52,904 bases of DNA from Algibacter luteus (GCF_900141715.1 NZ_FQYK01000002.1:1-52904); one strand, 5' to 3'. Counted from the stretch's first letter, positions 17,702 to 25,644 are shown. The notes: generated from the sequence alone by a model not told the origin. Translations and numbers: made by a program.

Positions 17702-18358
17702 TTGAATATAAATAATAAAAATCATAAATCAACTAATGCTTCTTATTTAGTAATGAAAAGATTTTTAGATCTTATATTATCATGCATTGGGTTATTTTTT
17801 TTGATGCCTATATTCTTAATTGTTTTTCTTAGCCTTTTAATAATAAATAACGGTAAACCTTTTTTTCTGCAAGAACGCCCTGGTAAAAACGAACATATTT
17901 TTAAGATTATTAAATTTAAATCTATGAGCGACAAAAAGGATGAAAATGGAAAATTATTACCTAATGAACAACGGGTAACGAAATTTGGAAATTTCATAAG
18001 GAAATACTCATTGGATGAAATTCCTCAGTTATTTAATATAATTAAAGGAGATATGAGTTTAGTTGGACCTAGACCTTTAAGAGTTCATTATTTGCCGTAT
18101 TATTCAAAAAAAGAATCTATTCGTCATAATGTAAGACCTGGAATTACTGGACTAGCACAGGTTTCTGGTAGAAATTCATTAAGCTGGAACGAAAAACTTG
18201 CACTTGATATTGAATATGTTGAAACCATGTCTTTCACAAAAGACCTCATAATTTTAATAAAAACAGTAAAAAAAGTATTAATTTCCAACAATATTGAACT
18301 CGATCCAGAAATGCCCGATTTGGATATTGAAAGAAAAACAGATTTACATGAAGTATAA
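17702..18358 (+). CDS. Second initiating phosphoglycosyl transferase (paralog of 9708-10313)
   Basis: From a TTG start this is 218 residues; an ATG at 17753 would give 201, the same length as the paralog, and may be the true start. It has the same blocks as the first copy: a membrane helix, RPGKNEHIFKIIKFKSM, YSLDEIPQL (catalytic Asp-Glu), IKGDMSLVGPRPL and RPGITGLAQVSGRN. It would load a sugar phosphate on undecaprenyl phosphate. The two copies share long stretches but are clearly diverged, which suggests different sugars or two glycans rather than a recent duplication. Its last 11 bases overlap the start of the ATP-grasp gene, so the two are coupled. Confidence 0.88.
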   Translation: MNINNKNHKSTNASYLVMKRFLDLILSCIGLFFLMPIFLIVFLSLLIINNGKPFFLQERPGKNEHIFKIIKFKSMSDKKDENGKLLPNEQRVTKFGNFIRKYSLDEIPQLFNIIKGDMSLVGPRPLRVHYLPYYSKKESIRHNVRPGITGLAQVSGRNSLSWNEKLALDIEYVETMSFTKDLIILIKTVKKVLISNNIELDPEMPDLDIERKTDLHEV

Positions 18359-19385
18359 TATACTCTTTACATGTGCTGGAAGACGTAATTATCTAATTAA
18401 TTATTTCAAAAAAGCATTGGATGGAAATGGTATTGTGATCGCTACGGATAATCTATTAAACGCCCCAGCACTTATTGAAGCCGATATTGCTTATAAAGTT
18501 TCAGACGTTTACGATGCTGATTATATACGCCAATTAAAAGAAATAATAATTAACCACCATGTTAAAGCAGTTATCTCTTTAAATGATTTTGAGCTACCAA
18601 TATTAGCTAAACACAAAGCTGAATTAGAAAGTTTTGGGACTAAAATTATCGTTTCTAACGAAAAGGTAATTGACATCGCTTTTGATAAATGGAAAACATA
18701 TCAATACCTCAAAGAAAATAACGTAAATACACCTGCGACTTTTAAAAGTTTAAACGAAGCTAAAAAAGCCATTGAAATGGGAGAATTAAAATTCCCAGTT
18801 GTAATCAAACCTCGCTTAGGAAGTGGCTCTAAAGGCATTTTATACCCAGAAACAATAGAAGAGCTAGAACTAGCTCATAGGCTTTTAGAAATTAATCTTG
18901 AAAGATCAAGTCATAAAAAAGATAGTAGTCAAGCGATTGAAATTGATATTTTGATTCAAGAAAAGCTCGACGGAAAAGAGTACGGTTTAGATATAATAAA
19001 CAATTTTGAAGGTGAATATTTTGCCACCTTTACAAAAGAAAAAATTTATATGCGTGCTGGTGAAACTGACAAAGCACGATCAATTATTCATGAAGATTTT
19101 AACGTATTAGGAAAACAAATTGGAATTCTTCTTAAACACATTGGTAGTATTGACGTTGACGTAATCCTACAAAATAATAAATTATATATAATAGAGATTA
19201 ACCCGAGGTTTGGAGGTGGTTACCCATTTTCACACGAAGCCGGAGCAGATATTGCATCGGTTTACATAGATTGGTTAAAAGGTTTTAACAATACCCAAGT
19301 TATGAAACATATTAATTACATTGAGAATATAACTTTTAGTAAATGTGATATGTTGCTCAAGGTATTTGATAAGAATAATATTTAA
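18348..19385 (+). CDS. ATP-grasp protein (CarB-like) of the glycan locus
   Basis: The ATG at 18348 overlaps the upstream gene by 11 bp and gives 345 residues beginning MKYNILFTCAGRRNYLI, the normal start of this group; a longer in-frame start at 18294 lies inside the previous gene. The ATP-grasp core shows VVIKPRLGSGSKGI (Lys plus flexible loop), ILIQEKLDGKEYGLDII and IEINPRFGGGYP, the metal-binding Glu-Ile-Asn motif. Unlike the ATP-grasp at 5042-6337, all usual residues are intact. It probably ligates a carboxylate to an amine on a sugar or sugar precursor. It ends the glycan locus and is followed by a strong terminator. Confidence 0.82.
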   Translation: MKYNILFTCAGRRNYLINYFKKALDGNGIVIATDNLLNAPALIEADIAYKVSDVYDADYIRQLKEIIINHHVKAVISLNDFELPILAKHKAELESFGTKIIVSNEKVIDIAFDKWKTYQYLKENNVNTPATFKSLNEAKKAIEMGELKFPVVIKPRLGSGSKGILYPETIEELELAHRLLEINLERSSHKKDSSQAIEIDILIQEKLDGKEYGLDIINNFEGEYFATFTKEKIYMRAGETDKARSIIHEDFNVLGKQIGILLKHIGSIDVDVILQNNKLYIIEINPRFGGGYPFSHEAGADIASVYIDWLKGFNNTQVMKHINYIENITFSKCDMLLKVFDKNNI

Positions 19386-19443
19386 CTAGAGTACTATCCC
19401 CTATTTTAAATAGAATTAAAAGAAAGAAAGTATATAAATAAAT

Positions 19444-19470
19444 AAAAAGCCCTTAAAATAAGGGCTTTTT
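19444..19470 (+). terminator. Rho-independent terminator
   Basis: A perfect 12-bp stem (AAAAAGCCCTTA with TAAGGGCTTTTT) around AAA, ending in T's. It lies between the ATP-grasp gene and the convergent Lrp gene, so it may act both ways. Confidence 0.85.
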
Positions 19471-19494
19471 TAACTATATATGTTCAATTGTAAT

Positions 19495-19974
19495 TTACAT
19501 ATCATTAAAAATAGAATGCATCAAACGTTTTTTATCGTTAATGCTTTCTTCAAGAGAAATCATAGTTTCTGTCCTATAAACCCCATCGATATCATCCAGT
19601 AAAAATATAACCTCTTTAGCATGCTCTGTACTTCTTGCACGAATTTTACAGAAAATATTAAATTTCCCAGTAGTTATGTGAGCTACAGTTACATATGGTA
19701 TTTCATTTATGCGCTCTAATACAAATTTTGTTTGAGAGGTATTATTTAAATATACACCAACATAAGCAATAAAAGAATATCCTAGCTTCTTATAATCTAA
19801 CATCAAAGACGAACCTTTAATAATTCCTCCTTCTTCCATTTTTTTAACACGTACATGAACTGTACCTGCCGATATTAATAACTTTTTTGCAATATCTGTA
19901 AACGGAATTCTTGTGTTATCTATTAACATGTCAAGAATTTGATGATCGATTTCGTCTAATTTTATTTTTCCCAT
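19495..19974 (-). CDS. Lrp/AsnC family transcriptional regulator
   Basis: This is 159 residues with the standard layout: an N-terminal winged helix-turn-helix (about 5-60, LDEIDHQILDMLIDNTRI...ISAGTVHVRVKKMEEGG) and a C-terminal RAM/AsnC ligand-binding domain (about 68-145, SFIAYVGVYL...VAHITTGKFNIFCKI). Such proteins form octamers, bind amino acids and control amino-acid metabolism genes. It lies 70 bp downstream of the M14 peptidase gene on the same strand but has its own -7-like element at 19999-20006. Targets are unknown; the neighbouring peptidase is a candidate by proximity. Confidence 0.92.
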   Translation of the reverse strand: MGKIKLDEIDHQILDMLIDNTRIPFTDIAKKLLISAGTVHVRVKKMEEGGIIKGSSLMLDYKKLGYSFIAYVGVYLNNTSQTKFVLERINEIPYVTVAHITTGKFNIFCKIRARSTEHAKEVIFLLDDIDGVYRTETMISLEESINDKKRLMHSIFNDM

Positions 19975-19998
19975 AATAAAGTATTCTTAAATATTCGA

Positions 19999-20006
19999 CA
20001 AAATTA
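19999..20006 (-). promoter_or_regulatory. -7 element TAATTTTG for the Lrp/AsnC gene
   Basis: Plus-strand CAAAATTA reads TAATTTTG on the minus strand, 25 nt upstream of the start codon. Confidence 0.5.
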
Positions 20007-20044
20007 ATACATTTTCACTAAAATTAAGGCACATATTGTATATT

Positions 20045-21190
20045 TTATTTCGATAATAGCAATATTTTTTCATTATTCAATATTACGCAAACGTTTTCGT
20101 AGTCAATTTTCAATAATTCACCATTTGCATCTAACACCGCGTATCCATTAGCTTCAATCTCTCTGTGTCCGAAAAAATTATCTAATTTTTCAATTTTGAC
20201 AATTTTTGGTAAAAATTCTACTTTATTATGATTTAGTACTTCTTGAAATTGTATTCCAACATCAACGACCTTATCATCTACCAAAGCATTTCTGATAATC
20301 ACATCTAAAAAGCATTTATCATTTTCAGGAATTTTTAAATACAACTCGAAATTATCACCAGTTACATTATGGTTAGCGATATAGTTTAATGAGGTTATAT
20401 ATGAAGTATAGATAAGCTCTCTAGTAATTTCGCGTGCATAATCATCTTTATAATGTCCAGCTTCAAAAAGTATGGTTGGTACGTTTTTACTTTGAAAAGT
20501 ATCGCCAACACAATTGATATTAAAAGCATCATCATAAACACCAACCTGATTAGGTATTAATTCTTGCAATGCTTTATTCATAACCCCAATTACCTCCATA
20601 GCTTTTTTTCGATTTGGTGTTATGGTGCAAGCTTCATCTTGTGCTGGAGATAAAAAAGACACTGTCGCCACATGATTTGTTGTTCCTGCACTAAAAATAG
20701 TACGTTGCCCGTGTAAATTATAACAAAAATCTGGTTTAAAAGAATTGAAAATATTTTGTAAAACAACACTTTCTGGCTGCGATAAATCTTGTGCGTCTCT
20801 ATTCAAATCTACTTCATTTGCATTTATACGTGTATATGCAAGTGCGCCATCTGGGTTTAATATTGGAATTATATAAAGCATACATTTTTCTATAATAGAT
20901 TCAAGTCCTGAAGTTCGATCTGAAAAGCTATTAAAAAGATCAAATAATGCTTTTGTCGTTGTAGATTCATTTCCATGCATTTGCGACCACATTAAAATTC
21001 TTGTTTTTCCACTACCAATTTTAACTCCGTAAATGGGATGATTTAAAACCGATTTTCCATTGATTTCTACTTGAAAAATATCAGGCAATTTTTCTAATAG
21101 CGGTTCAATGTGTGCATTGGTAATATAACGATGCGATAAACTCTTTTCTTTATGTTTTTCAAACAAGCTTTTAATGTCTTCTAATTGCAT
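20045..21190 (-). CDS. M14-family zinc carboxypeptidase
   Basis: The protein has 381 residues with no signal peptide, so it is probably cytosolic. The M14 zinc site is visible: MHGNEST (His and Glu ligands, about 72-78) and NLHGQRT (third ligand, about 159). The NPDGA and DLNRDAQD segments give the substrate-binding Asn-Arg, and the catalytic Glu is in ILFEAGHY near 243. The last ~110 residues form an extra beta-rich domain. It cleaves C-terminal residues from peptides, possibly peptidoglycan or murein peptides. It is divergent from the XRE regulator gene, with an array of TGTAAACA-type sites between them. Confidence 0.85.
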   Translation of the reverse strand: MQLEDIKSLFEKHKEKSLSHRYITNAHIEPLLEKLPDIFQVEINGKSVLNHPIYGVKIGSGKTRILMWSQMHGNESTTTKALFDLFNSFSDRTSGLESIIEKCMLYIIPILNPDGALAYTRINANEVDLNRDAQDLSQPESVVLQNIFNSFKPDFCYNLHGQRTIFSAGTTNHVATVSFLSPAQDEACTITPNRKKAMEVIGVMNKALQELIPNQVGVYDDAFNINCVGDTFQSKNVPTILFEAGHYKDDYAREITRELIYTSYITSLNYIANHNVTGDNFELYLKIPENDKCFLDVIIRNALVDDKVVDVGIQFQEVLNHNKVEFLPKIVKIEKLDNFFGHREIEANGYAVLDANGELLKIDYENVCVILNNEKILLLSK

Positions 21191-21207
21191 AGTAATAAAT
21201 TAACAGA

Positions 21208-21268
21208 ACAAATGTAAACATTTACTAATTTACATTTGTAAACATTAATTTTAAGGCATTTGTTTACA
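21208..21268. promoter_or_regulatory. Operator-like array and -7 element between the M14 and XRE genes
   Basis: TGTAAACA occurs at 21213-21220 and 21237-21244, and inverted (TGTTTACA) at 21261-21268, exactly 24 bp apart each time. Two dyads are visible: AAATGT-AA-ACATTT (21210-21223) and TTTACA-TT-TGTAAA (21229-21242). The first overlaps the leftward -7 element TACATTTG (21209-21216) of the peptidase gene. This looks like a binding region for a dimeric regulator, perhaps the adjacent XRE protein. Confidence 0.55.
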
Positions 21269-21423
21269 GATATCTACAAAACACGCAGAGAATCGGCTGC
21301 AAAATTTATATATTTTTATTGTTATTTATTATACTGTAATTAATGAATTATTTTTCAGCATTTTAAACTATTTTATATAAAGTATTATTTTAATAAACTA
21401 AGAGTGCAAAGTACAATATATTC

Positions 21424-21452
21424 TTGTTTTTAAAGTTATATTGTTACATTTG
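21424..21452 (+). promoter_or_regulatory. Promoter of the XRE gene (TTG-N18-TACATTTG)
   Basis: A TTG at 21424-21426 precedes TACATTTG (21445-21452) at standard spacing. The -7 lies in the dyad TTACATTTGTAA (21444-21455), the same core as the operator-like site at 21229-21242, which suggests autoregulation. The leader to the TTG start at 21484 is ~25 nt. Confidence 0.65.
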
Positions 21453-21483
21453 TAACTCAATTTAATATAATTTCATATTTACA

Positions 21484-21855
21484 TTGATAAACACCGAAGA
21501 TTTCATAAAAAGATTACAAAAAATCATTAATCACTACGGTGAATCTGCATCTTCTTTTGCTGAAAAAATAGGTGTGCAACGATCCAGTATTTCACACATT
21601 TTATCAGGAAGAAATAAACCGAGTTTGGATTTTATTTTGAAAATATTATCACACTACCCTGAAGTAGATTTATATTGGCTTTTTAATGGAAAAGGCAGCT
21701 TCCCTTCCAATATTGAAATTAAAGAACTAAAAGAAACAGATACACCGCCTGTGCGAACAGAAGTTAATTTGAATTCTGAAATTGATAAAAACAAATCCAT
21801 TGAGCGAATTGTTATTTTTTATTCTGACGGAAGTTTTAAAAACTTTGAGAATTAA
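21484..21855 (+). CDS. XRE-family helix-turn-helix regulator
   Basis: This encodes 123 residues from a TTG start that fits the promoter spacing; no ATG is nearby. Residues 6-65 are a Cro/C1-type helix-turn-helix (FIKRLQKIINHYGESASSFA, then IGVQRSSISHILSGRNKPSL, then the DLYWLFNGKGSF end typical of flavobacterial members). The rest is a charged linker and a short beta segment, ERIVIFYSDGSFKNFEN, conserved at the end of this subfamily. It has no linked toxin, so it is not an obvious antitoxin. The dyad over its own promoter suggests autorepression. Confidence 0.87.
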   Translation: MINTEDFIKRLQKIINHYGESASSFAEKIGVQRSSISHILSGRNKPSLDFILKILSHYPEVDLYWLFNGKGSFPSNIEIKELKETDTPPVRTEVNLNSEIDKNKSIERIVIFYSDGSFKNFEN

Positions 21856-21876
21856 TAATAGACTTTAGTAATTTTG
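21845..21876 (+). promoter_or_regulatory. Promoter of the small lipoprotein gene
   Basis: TTG at 21845-21847 and TAATTTTG at 21869-21876, 21-bp spacing. The -7 is 16 nt upstream of the ATG at 21893. It overlaps the 3' end of the XRE gene. Confidence 0.5.
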
Positions 21877-21892
21877 CAATTAAAATAACTTT

Positions 21893-22276
21893 ATGCGATA
21901 TCTATATCTTTTAAGTTTATTGAGTTTTTTTAGTTGTTACGAGGCTTCTAGAAACTGCAATGACTATAAAACTGGTACATTTCGGTTTGACTACGTAGTG
22001 AATAACGAGCCAAAAACAGGCACATTCACGAGAACGGATGAATACAGTATTAATTTTTACGACGGAAAGACAGATAGCTCGAAAGTAAAATGGATAAATG
22101 ATTGTGAGTTTGTACTTTATAAAATAAGCCCAAAGTCTATTTCTGAGAAAGACCCAATTCACATGAAAATTCTAACAACAACTGATAGTTCTTATACGTT
22201 TGAATACTCAAAAGCCTCTTTTAATCAAGGCGAAAACAAACGAAAAGAAAAAGGTGTTGCTATAAAAATAGACTAA
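21893..22276 (+). CDS. Small flavobacterial lipoprotein of unknown function
   Basis: This is 127 residues. The N-terminus MRYLYLLSLLSFFSC is a short lipoprotein signal with Cys15 as the probable lipidated residue. The mature part is beta-rich, with RNCNDYKTGTFRFDY, KWINDCEFVLY and a HMKILTTTDSSYTFEYS block that I recognise from a conserved but uncharacterised flavobacterial family. Some homologues carry a misleading topoisomerase name in databases; nothing here supports that. Its stop overlaps the stop of the convergent gene by 4 bp. Confidence 0.75.
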   Translation: MRYLYLLSLLSFFSCYEASRNCNDYKTGTFRFDYVVNNEPKTGTFTRTDEYSINFYDGKTDSSKVKWINDCEFVLYKISPKSISEKDPIHMKILTTTDSSYTFEYSKASFNQGENKRKEKGVAIKID

Positions 22277-22773
22277 TCAAAAGGGTATAAAAAGGACTCT
22301 ACAAGATTGAATTTTAAACTTTTATCGTTAGTGATCTCATAAGTTAAAAGAATTTCACCCCAAAATTCACCATCCGAAAAATCGGCAATAATCCATTTAT
22401 GATTAAGCATTTTTACCGTATTAATAAGCATTTTTCTGCCTTCACTAGAGCCATAAGGAATTAACGGATGCTCACCTTTCACTTCGTTCAACTTATAAAG
22501 TTCATCTTTAATAAAGGGAATTAGTTCATCTATTTTATATCCGTCGTCTTCAAAATAACTAATAGCATCTTCATTTCTATACAAATTAAAATGAGACACT
22601 TCCAAAATTTCATCTTTCAACGCTGTAATAGAATCATTATAAGTCTCAACTTGAGATTTACTGCTATCTAACTTTTTGTTTAAATCTTCAATAATACGTT
22701 TAGCGCTTACATACTGAAATAATACGAGAAGTGCTGTAAACACAAACAAATACATAAAAATTCTTTGCTTCAT
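22273..22773 (-). CDS. Membrane-anchored coiled-coil protein of unknown function
   Basis: This 166-residue protein has one N-terminal membrane helix (about 5-23). A short coiled coil follows (about 27-60, IIEDLNKKLDSSKSQVETYN), then a globular C-terminal part containing YFEDDGYKIDELIPFIKDEL, NHKWIIADFSDGEFWGEI and a closing LVESFLYPFD. The orientation suggests an exposed periplasmic domain. I know no function for it. It lies 12 bp downstream of the MBL hydrolase gene on the same strand, so they are probably co-transcribed, and it is convergent with the lipoprotein gene. Confidence 0.75.
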   Translation of the reverse strand: MKQRIFMYLFVFTALLVLFQYVSAKRIIEDLNKKLDSSKSQVETYNDSITALKDEILEVSHFNLYRNEDAISYFEDDGYKIDELIPFIKDELYKLNEVKGEHPLIPYGSSEGRKMLINTVKMLNHKWIIADFSDGEFWGEILLTYEITNDKSLKFNLVESFLYPFD

Positions 22774-22785
22774 TGTAATAATTTA

Positions 22786-23547
22786 TTAAACTGTTATTTT
22801 AAGGCCATCATAAGCCAAAAACACGTGTTCTGGCAATGATTCTTCAACTTCTTTATGGAACCCTAGCAAATGGCTTATATGCGTTAAATAGGCCGTTTCT
22901 GGATTCACTTTTTCAATAAACTCTAAGGCTTCTTCCAGATTAAAATGTGATTGATGTGGCTTAATGCGCAACGCATTAATGACCAGAACTTTTACATTTT
23001 TAATTTTTTCAATTTCCTTATCAGAAACTGTTTTCATATCTGTTAAATACGCAAAATCATTAAACTTAAATCCAAATACCTGCAAATTAAAATGCTTTCC
23101 CTTAATTGGAACAACCTCTAAATTTTTCAGTTTAAACGGTTTGTTTTTAATTCTATGTGTTATGACTTCCGGTGCTCCTGGATATCTATTTTCTTTTGCA
23201 AAAAAATAATCAAACCGTCTTTTTATAGATTTTAAAACGCGCTTGTGTGCGTACAGCGGAATGTTCCCTTGCCTGAAATAAAACGGCCTAATATCATCTA
23301 AACCCAAAACATGATCGGAATGTTCATGCGTAAACACAATGCCGTCAATTCTTTTTACACCTGCCCTAAGCATCTGGTAACGGAAATCTGGTCCACAATC
23401 AACAACATACGTAAAAGCGTCCCATTCTACTAAAACTGAAACCCTTAAACGTTTATCTTTTGGGTCGTTACTCAAACAAACTGGATGATCACTTCCTATA
23501 ATTGGAATACCTTGAGATGTACCTGTACCGAGAAAAGTTATTTTCAA
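22786..23547 (-). CDS. MBL-fold metallohydrolase (PhnP-like)
   Basis: The protein has 253 residues. It begins MKITFLGTGTSQGIPIIGSD, the family hallmark, and carries the metal site THEHSDHVLGLDD (HxHxDH) near 74-86, with a later Asp (YLTDMK) and final His (YLTHISHLLG). This is the PhnP/RNase Z-like group of phosphodiesterases, which act on cyclic phosphates or similar phosphodiesters. It sits in a block conserved in Flavobacteriaceae with Bcp, Nth and UvrA. A -7 element at 23564-23571 is 16 nt upstream of the start. The exact substrate is unknown. Confidence 0.87.
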   Translation of the reverse strand: MKITFLGTGTSQGIPIIGSDHPVCLSNDPKDKRLRVSVLVEWDAFTYVVDCGPDFRYQMLRAGVKRIDGIVFTHEHSDHVLGLDDIRPFYFRQGNIPLYAHKRVLKSIKRRFDYFFAKENRYPGAPEVITHRIKNKPFKLKNLEVVPIKGKHFNLQVFGFKFNDFAYLTDMKTVSDKEIEKIKNVKVLVINALRIKPHQSHFNLEEALEFIEKVNPETAYLTHISHLLGFHKEVEESLPEHVFLAYDGLKITV

Positions 23548-23563
23548 AAATCTAATGTTTACA

Positions 23564-23571
23564 CAAAAATA
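23564..23571 (-). promoter_or_regulatory. -7 element TATTTTTG for the MBL hydrolase gene
   Basis: Plus-strand CAAAAATA reads TATTTTTG on the minus strand, 16 nt upstream of the ATG. Confidence 0.5.
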
Positions 23572-23583
23572 AGTTTATTTTTT

Positions 23584-23612
23584 TTGTTTGCTTCACATAT
23601 TTGGTACCTTTG
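23584..23612 (+). promoter_or_regulatory. Promoter of the 487-residue conserved protein (TTG-N18-TACCTTTG)
   Basis: TTG at 23584-23586 and TACCTTTG at 23605-23612 have standard spacing. Transcription from here would start after any of the upstream in-frame starts, so it fixes the ATG at 23641. Confidence 0.65.
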
Positions 23613-23640
23613 TGAAACAAGACGTAACCTATTATACACT

Positions 23641-25104
23641 ATGGAGATTACCATTAAAGGGGATAAAGAATTTGATGACATCCCATCGCTAAAATCAAAA
23701 GCACTTCGTATAAATTTAAATGAAAACATTTACGGAACCTTTGCTGAAATAGGTGCTGGTCAAGAAACTTGTCGTCATTTTTTTAGAGCTGGAGGCGCCT
23801 CTGGAACCATAGCTAAAGCTATGTCTGCATACGATAAAGATTTTAGTGATGCGATTTACGGTGCTGAAGCTGATGGTAGATATGTTACTGAAGCGCGTTT
23901 AAGAAAAATGCTCATCCATGAGATGGACTTGATGGAAAACAGGCTTACTCGCGAAAAAAATCCCAACAAAATATTCTTTACATATGCCAATACGGTTGCA
24001 ACTATCGATTTTGCTAAACAATTTAAAGGCCATGGTTGGGTAGGAATAAAATATCAAGTGGAAGCTGGTGCTGATTATAATGAAATCATTCTTCATATTC
24101 GTTTTAAAGAAACCGACGCTAGATTGCAACAAGAAACACTAGGTATTTTAGGTACAAACTTAATTTACGGGGCGTTTTACAAGTATAACGAACCAAAAAA
24201 ACTACTTCGTTATTTATATGACCATTTAGATAAAGATCAAATAGAAATTGATACGATTAATTTCTCGGGTCCGGTATTTAAAAACATTGATAACCGTTTG
24301 ATGAGTTTGCAGTTGGTTAAAAACGGAATGACCGATGCCGTAATGTTTGGTCCAGACGGTACAAACGTATTACCTGCAAGGATATTTTATAAGAAAAATA
24401 TATTAGCGCTTCGTGGTAGTTTCAGACCAGTTACCAAAGTAAACATGGAAATGTATGAGAAATCATATCAAATGTTTATCAAAGAAAATAAGGTTGATGA
24501 AAAGAAAACTGTCGTTGTTTTTGAGATTACACTGTCCAACTTAAGAGCTGAAGGTGAAATTGATGAACAAGATTTTATTGATCGTGCAGACTTACTATGT
24601 TCTTTAGGGCAATCGGTAATGATATCTAACTTTCAAGAATATTTTAAAGTTGTTGAATATTTCTCAAATTACACCAAAGCCAGAATGGGATTAGCCATGG
24701 GCGTTAGTAATTTAGTTGATATTTTTGATGAGAAATATTACCGCCATTTAAGTGGTGGAATACTGGAGGCTTTTGGAAAATTATTCTTTAAAGACCTGAA
24801 AGTTTACCTATACCCAATGCTAGATCCAAAAACTGGAGAATTAATTACTAGTGAAAACCTAAAGGTTTATCCGCGTATGAAAGAATTATATAAATTCTTT
24901 AAATACAACGGTAAAGTTATAGATATTACGGATTATGACGAAAGTATCATGAATATATTTTCTAGAGAAATATTACGCTTAATTACCCAAGGTGAAACAG
25001 GTTGGGAAGATATGGTACCTGACGGAACAGCTGAATTAATAAAAGATTATAGATTGTTTGGCTACACCAGAAAACCACTTACTTTAAGCAGAAAGCGAAA
25101 ATAA
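23641..25104 (+). CDS. Conserved Bacteroidota protein of unknown function (487 residues)
   Basis: The start is the ATG at 23641, 28 nt after the -7 element; an upstream in-frame start at 23485 would overlap the divergent gene and the promoter. Recognisable conserved blocks are FAEIGAGQETCRHFFRAGGA, SAYDKDFSDAIYG, MFGPDGTNVLPA and TKARMGLAMGVSNLVDIF. Members of this family are sometimes labelled nicotinate-nucleotide adenylyltransferase, but I see no HxGH nucleotidyltransferase motif, so I do not adopt that name. There is no signal peptide, so it is probably cytosolic. It stands alone with its own promoter and terminator. Confidence 0.8.
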   Translation: MEITIKGDKEFDDIPSLKSKALRINLNENIYGTFAEIGAGQETCRHFFRAGGASGTIAKAMSAYDKDFSDAIYGAEADGRYVTEARLRKMLIHEMDLMENRLTREKNPNKIFFTYANTVATIDFAKQFKGHGWVGIKYQVEAGADYNEIILHIRFKETDARLQQETLGILGTNLIYGAFYKYNEPKKLLRYLYDHLDKDQIEIDTINFSGPVFKNIDNRLMSLQLVKNGMTDAVMFGPDGTNVLPARIFYKKNILALRGSFRPVTKVNMEMYEKSYQMFIKENKVDEKKTVVVFEITLSNLRAEGEIDEQDFIDRADLLCSLGQSVMISNFQEYFKVVEYFSNYTKARMGLAMGVSNLVDIFDEKYYRHLSGGILEAFGKLFFKDLKVYLYPMLDPKTGELITSENLKVYPRMKELYKFFKYNGKVIDITDYDESIMNIFSREILRLITQGETGWEDMVPDGTAELIKDYRLFGYTRKPLTLSRKRK

Positions 25105-25122
25105 TTTAAAATTAATGCTCAC

Positions 25123-25157
25123 AAAAAAAGCCGATTGTAAGTCAATCGGCTTTTTTT
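25123..25157. terminator. Bidirectional terminator
   Basis: A perfect 15-bp stem (AAAAAAAGCCGATTG with CAATCGGCTTTTTTT) around TAAGT, between convergent genes. Confidence 0.88.
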
Positions 25158-25170
25158 ATTTTATTGTTTT

Positions 25171-25623
25171 CTACTCTAATATTTGAGCAGCATGATCTTT
25201 AGTTTTTACTTTATCAATAACACGATCTACAATACCTTTTTCATTAATAATAAAAGTTTTTCTGTGAATACCATCATACTCTCTTCCCATAAACTTTTTA
25301 GGTCCCCAAACACCAAATGCGTTGATAACCGTTTTATCTTCATCTGCTAATAAAGGAAATGGAAATTCGTATTTATTTTTAAAATTAGCTTGTCTTTTGG
25401 CTGAATCGGCACTTACGCCCAACAACTCAAAACCTTCTTCTTGTAACGCCTTATAATTATCTCTTAAATTACACGCCTCCACCGTACAACCAGGAGTACT
25501 AGCCTTAGGATAAAAGAAAACTACTAATTTTTTTCCTTTATAATCACTTAATGAAATGGTATTCCCTTGTTCATCTTTTGCAGTAAAATTAGGAACCGCA
25601 TCACCTTGTTTTAATGTTTTCAT
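25171..25623 (-). CDS. bcp: Thioredoxin-dependent thiol peroxidase (BCP-type peroxiredoxin)
   Basis: From the ATG at 25623 this is 150 residues, normal for Bcp; the longer in-frame start at 25647 falls on the -7 element and is rejected. The active site TPGCTVEAC supplies peroxidatic Cys46 and resolving Cys51, matching the E. coli Cys45/Cys50 pair. Other family blocks are VVFFYPKASTPGC, LLGVSADS and FPLLADEDK. It reduces hydroperoxides in the cytoplasm using thioredoxin. It is divergent from nth, with both -7 elements in the 35-bp gap and flanks, so the two genes share a compact control region. Confidence 0.95.
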   Translation of the reverse strand: MKTLKQGDAVPNFTAKDEQGNTISLSDYKGKKLVVFFYPKASTPGCTVEACNLRDNYKALQEEGFELLGVSADSAKRQANFKNKYEFPFPLLADEDKTVINAFGVWGPKKFMGREYDGIHRKTFIINEKGIVDRVIDKVKTKDHAAQILE

Positions 25624-25628
25624 AGTCT

Positions 25629-25636
25629 TAACTTTG
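25629..25636 (+). promoter_or_regulatory. -7 element TAACTTTG for nth
   Basis: Exact TAnnTTTG match; a TTG at 25606-25608 is 20 bp upstream and fits a -33 element. It is 22 nt before the ATG at 25659. Confidence 0.6.
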
Positions 25637-25644
25637 ATTTTTAA

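Noticed and set aside
21484-21855. XRE protein as an antitoxin of a toxin-antitoxin pair
   Set aside because: No toxin-sized partner gene lies in the same operon; neighbours are a lipoprotein with its own promoter and a divergent peptidase.
23485-23640. Upstream extension of the 487-residue protein
   Set aside because: It overlaps the divergent MBL gene and the promoter at 23584-23612; the ATG at 23641 fits better.
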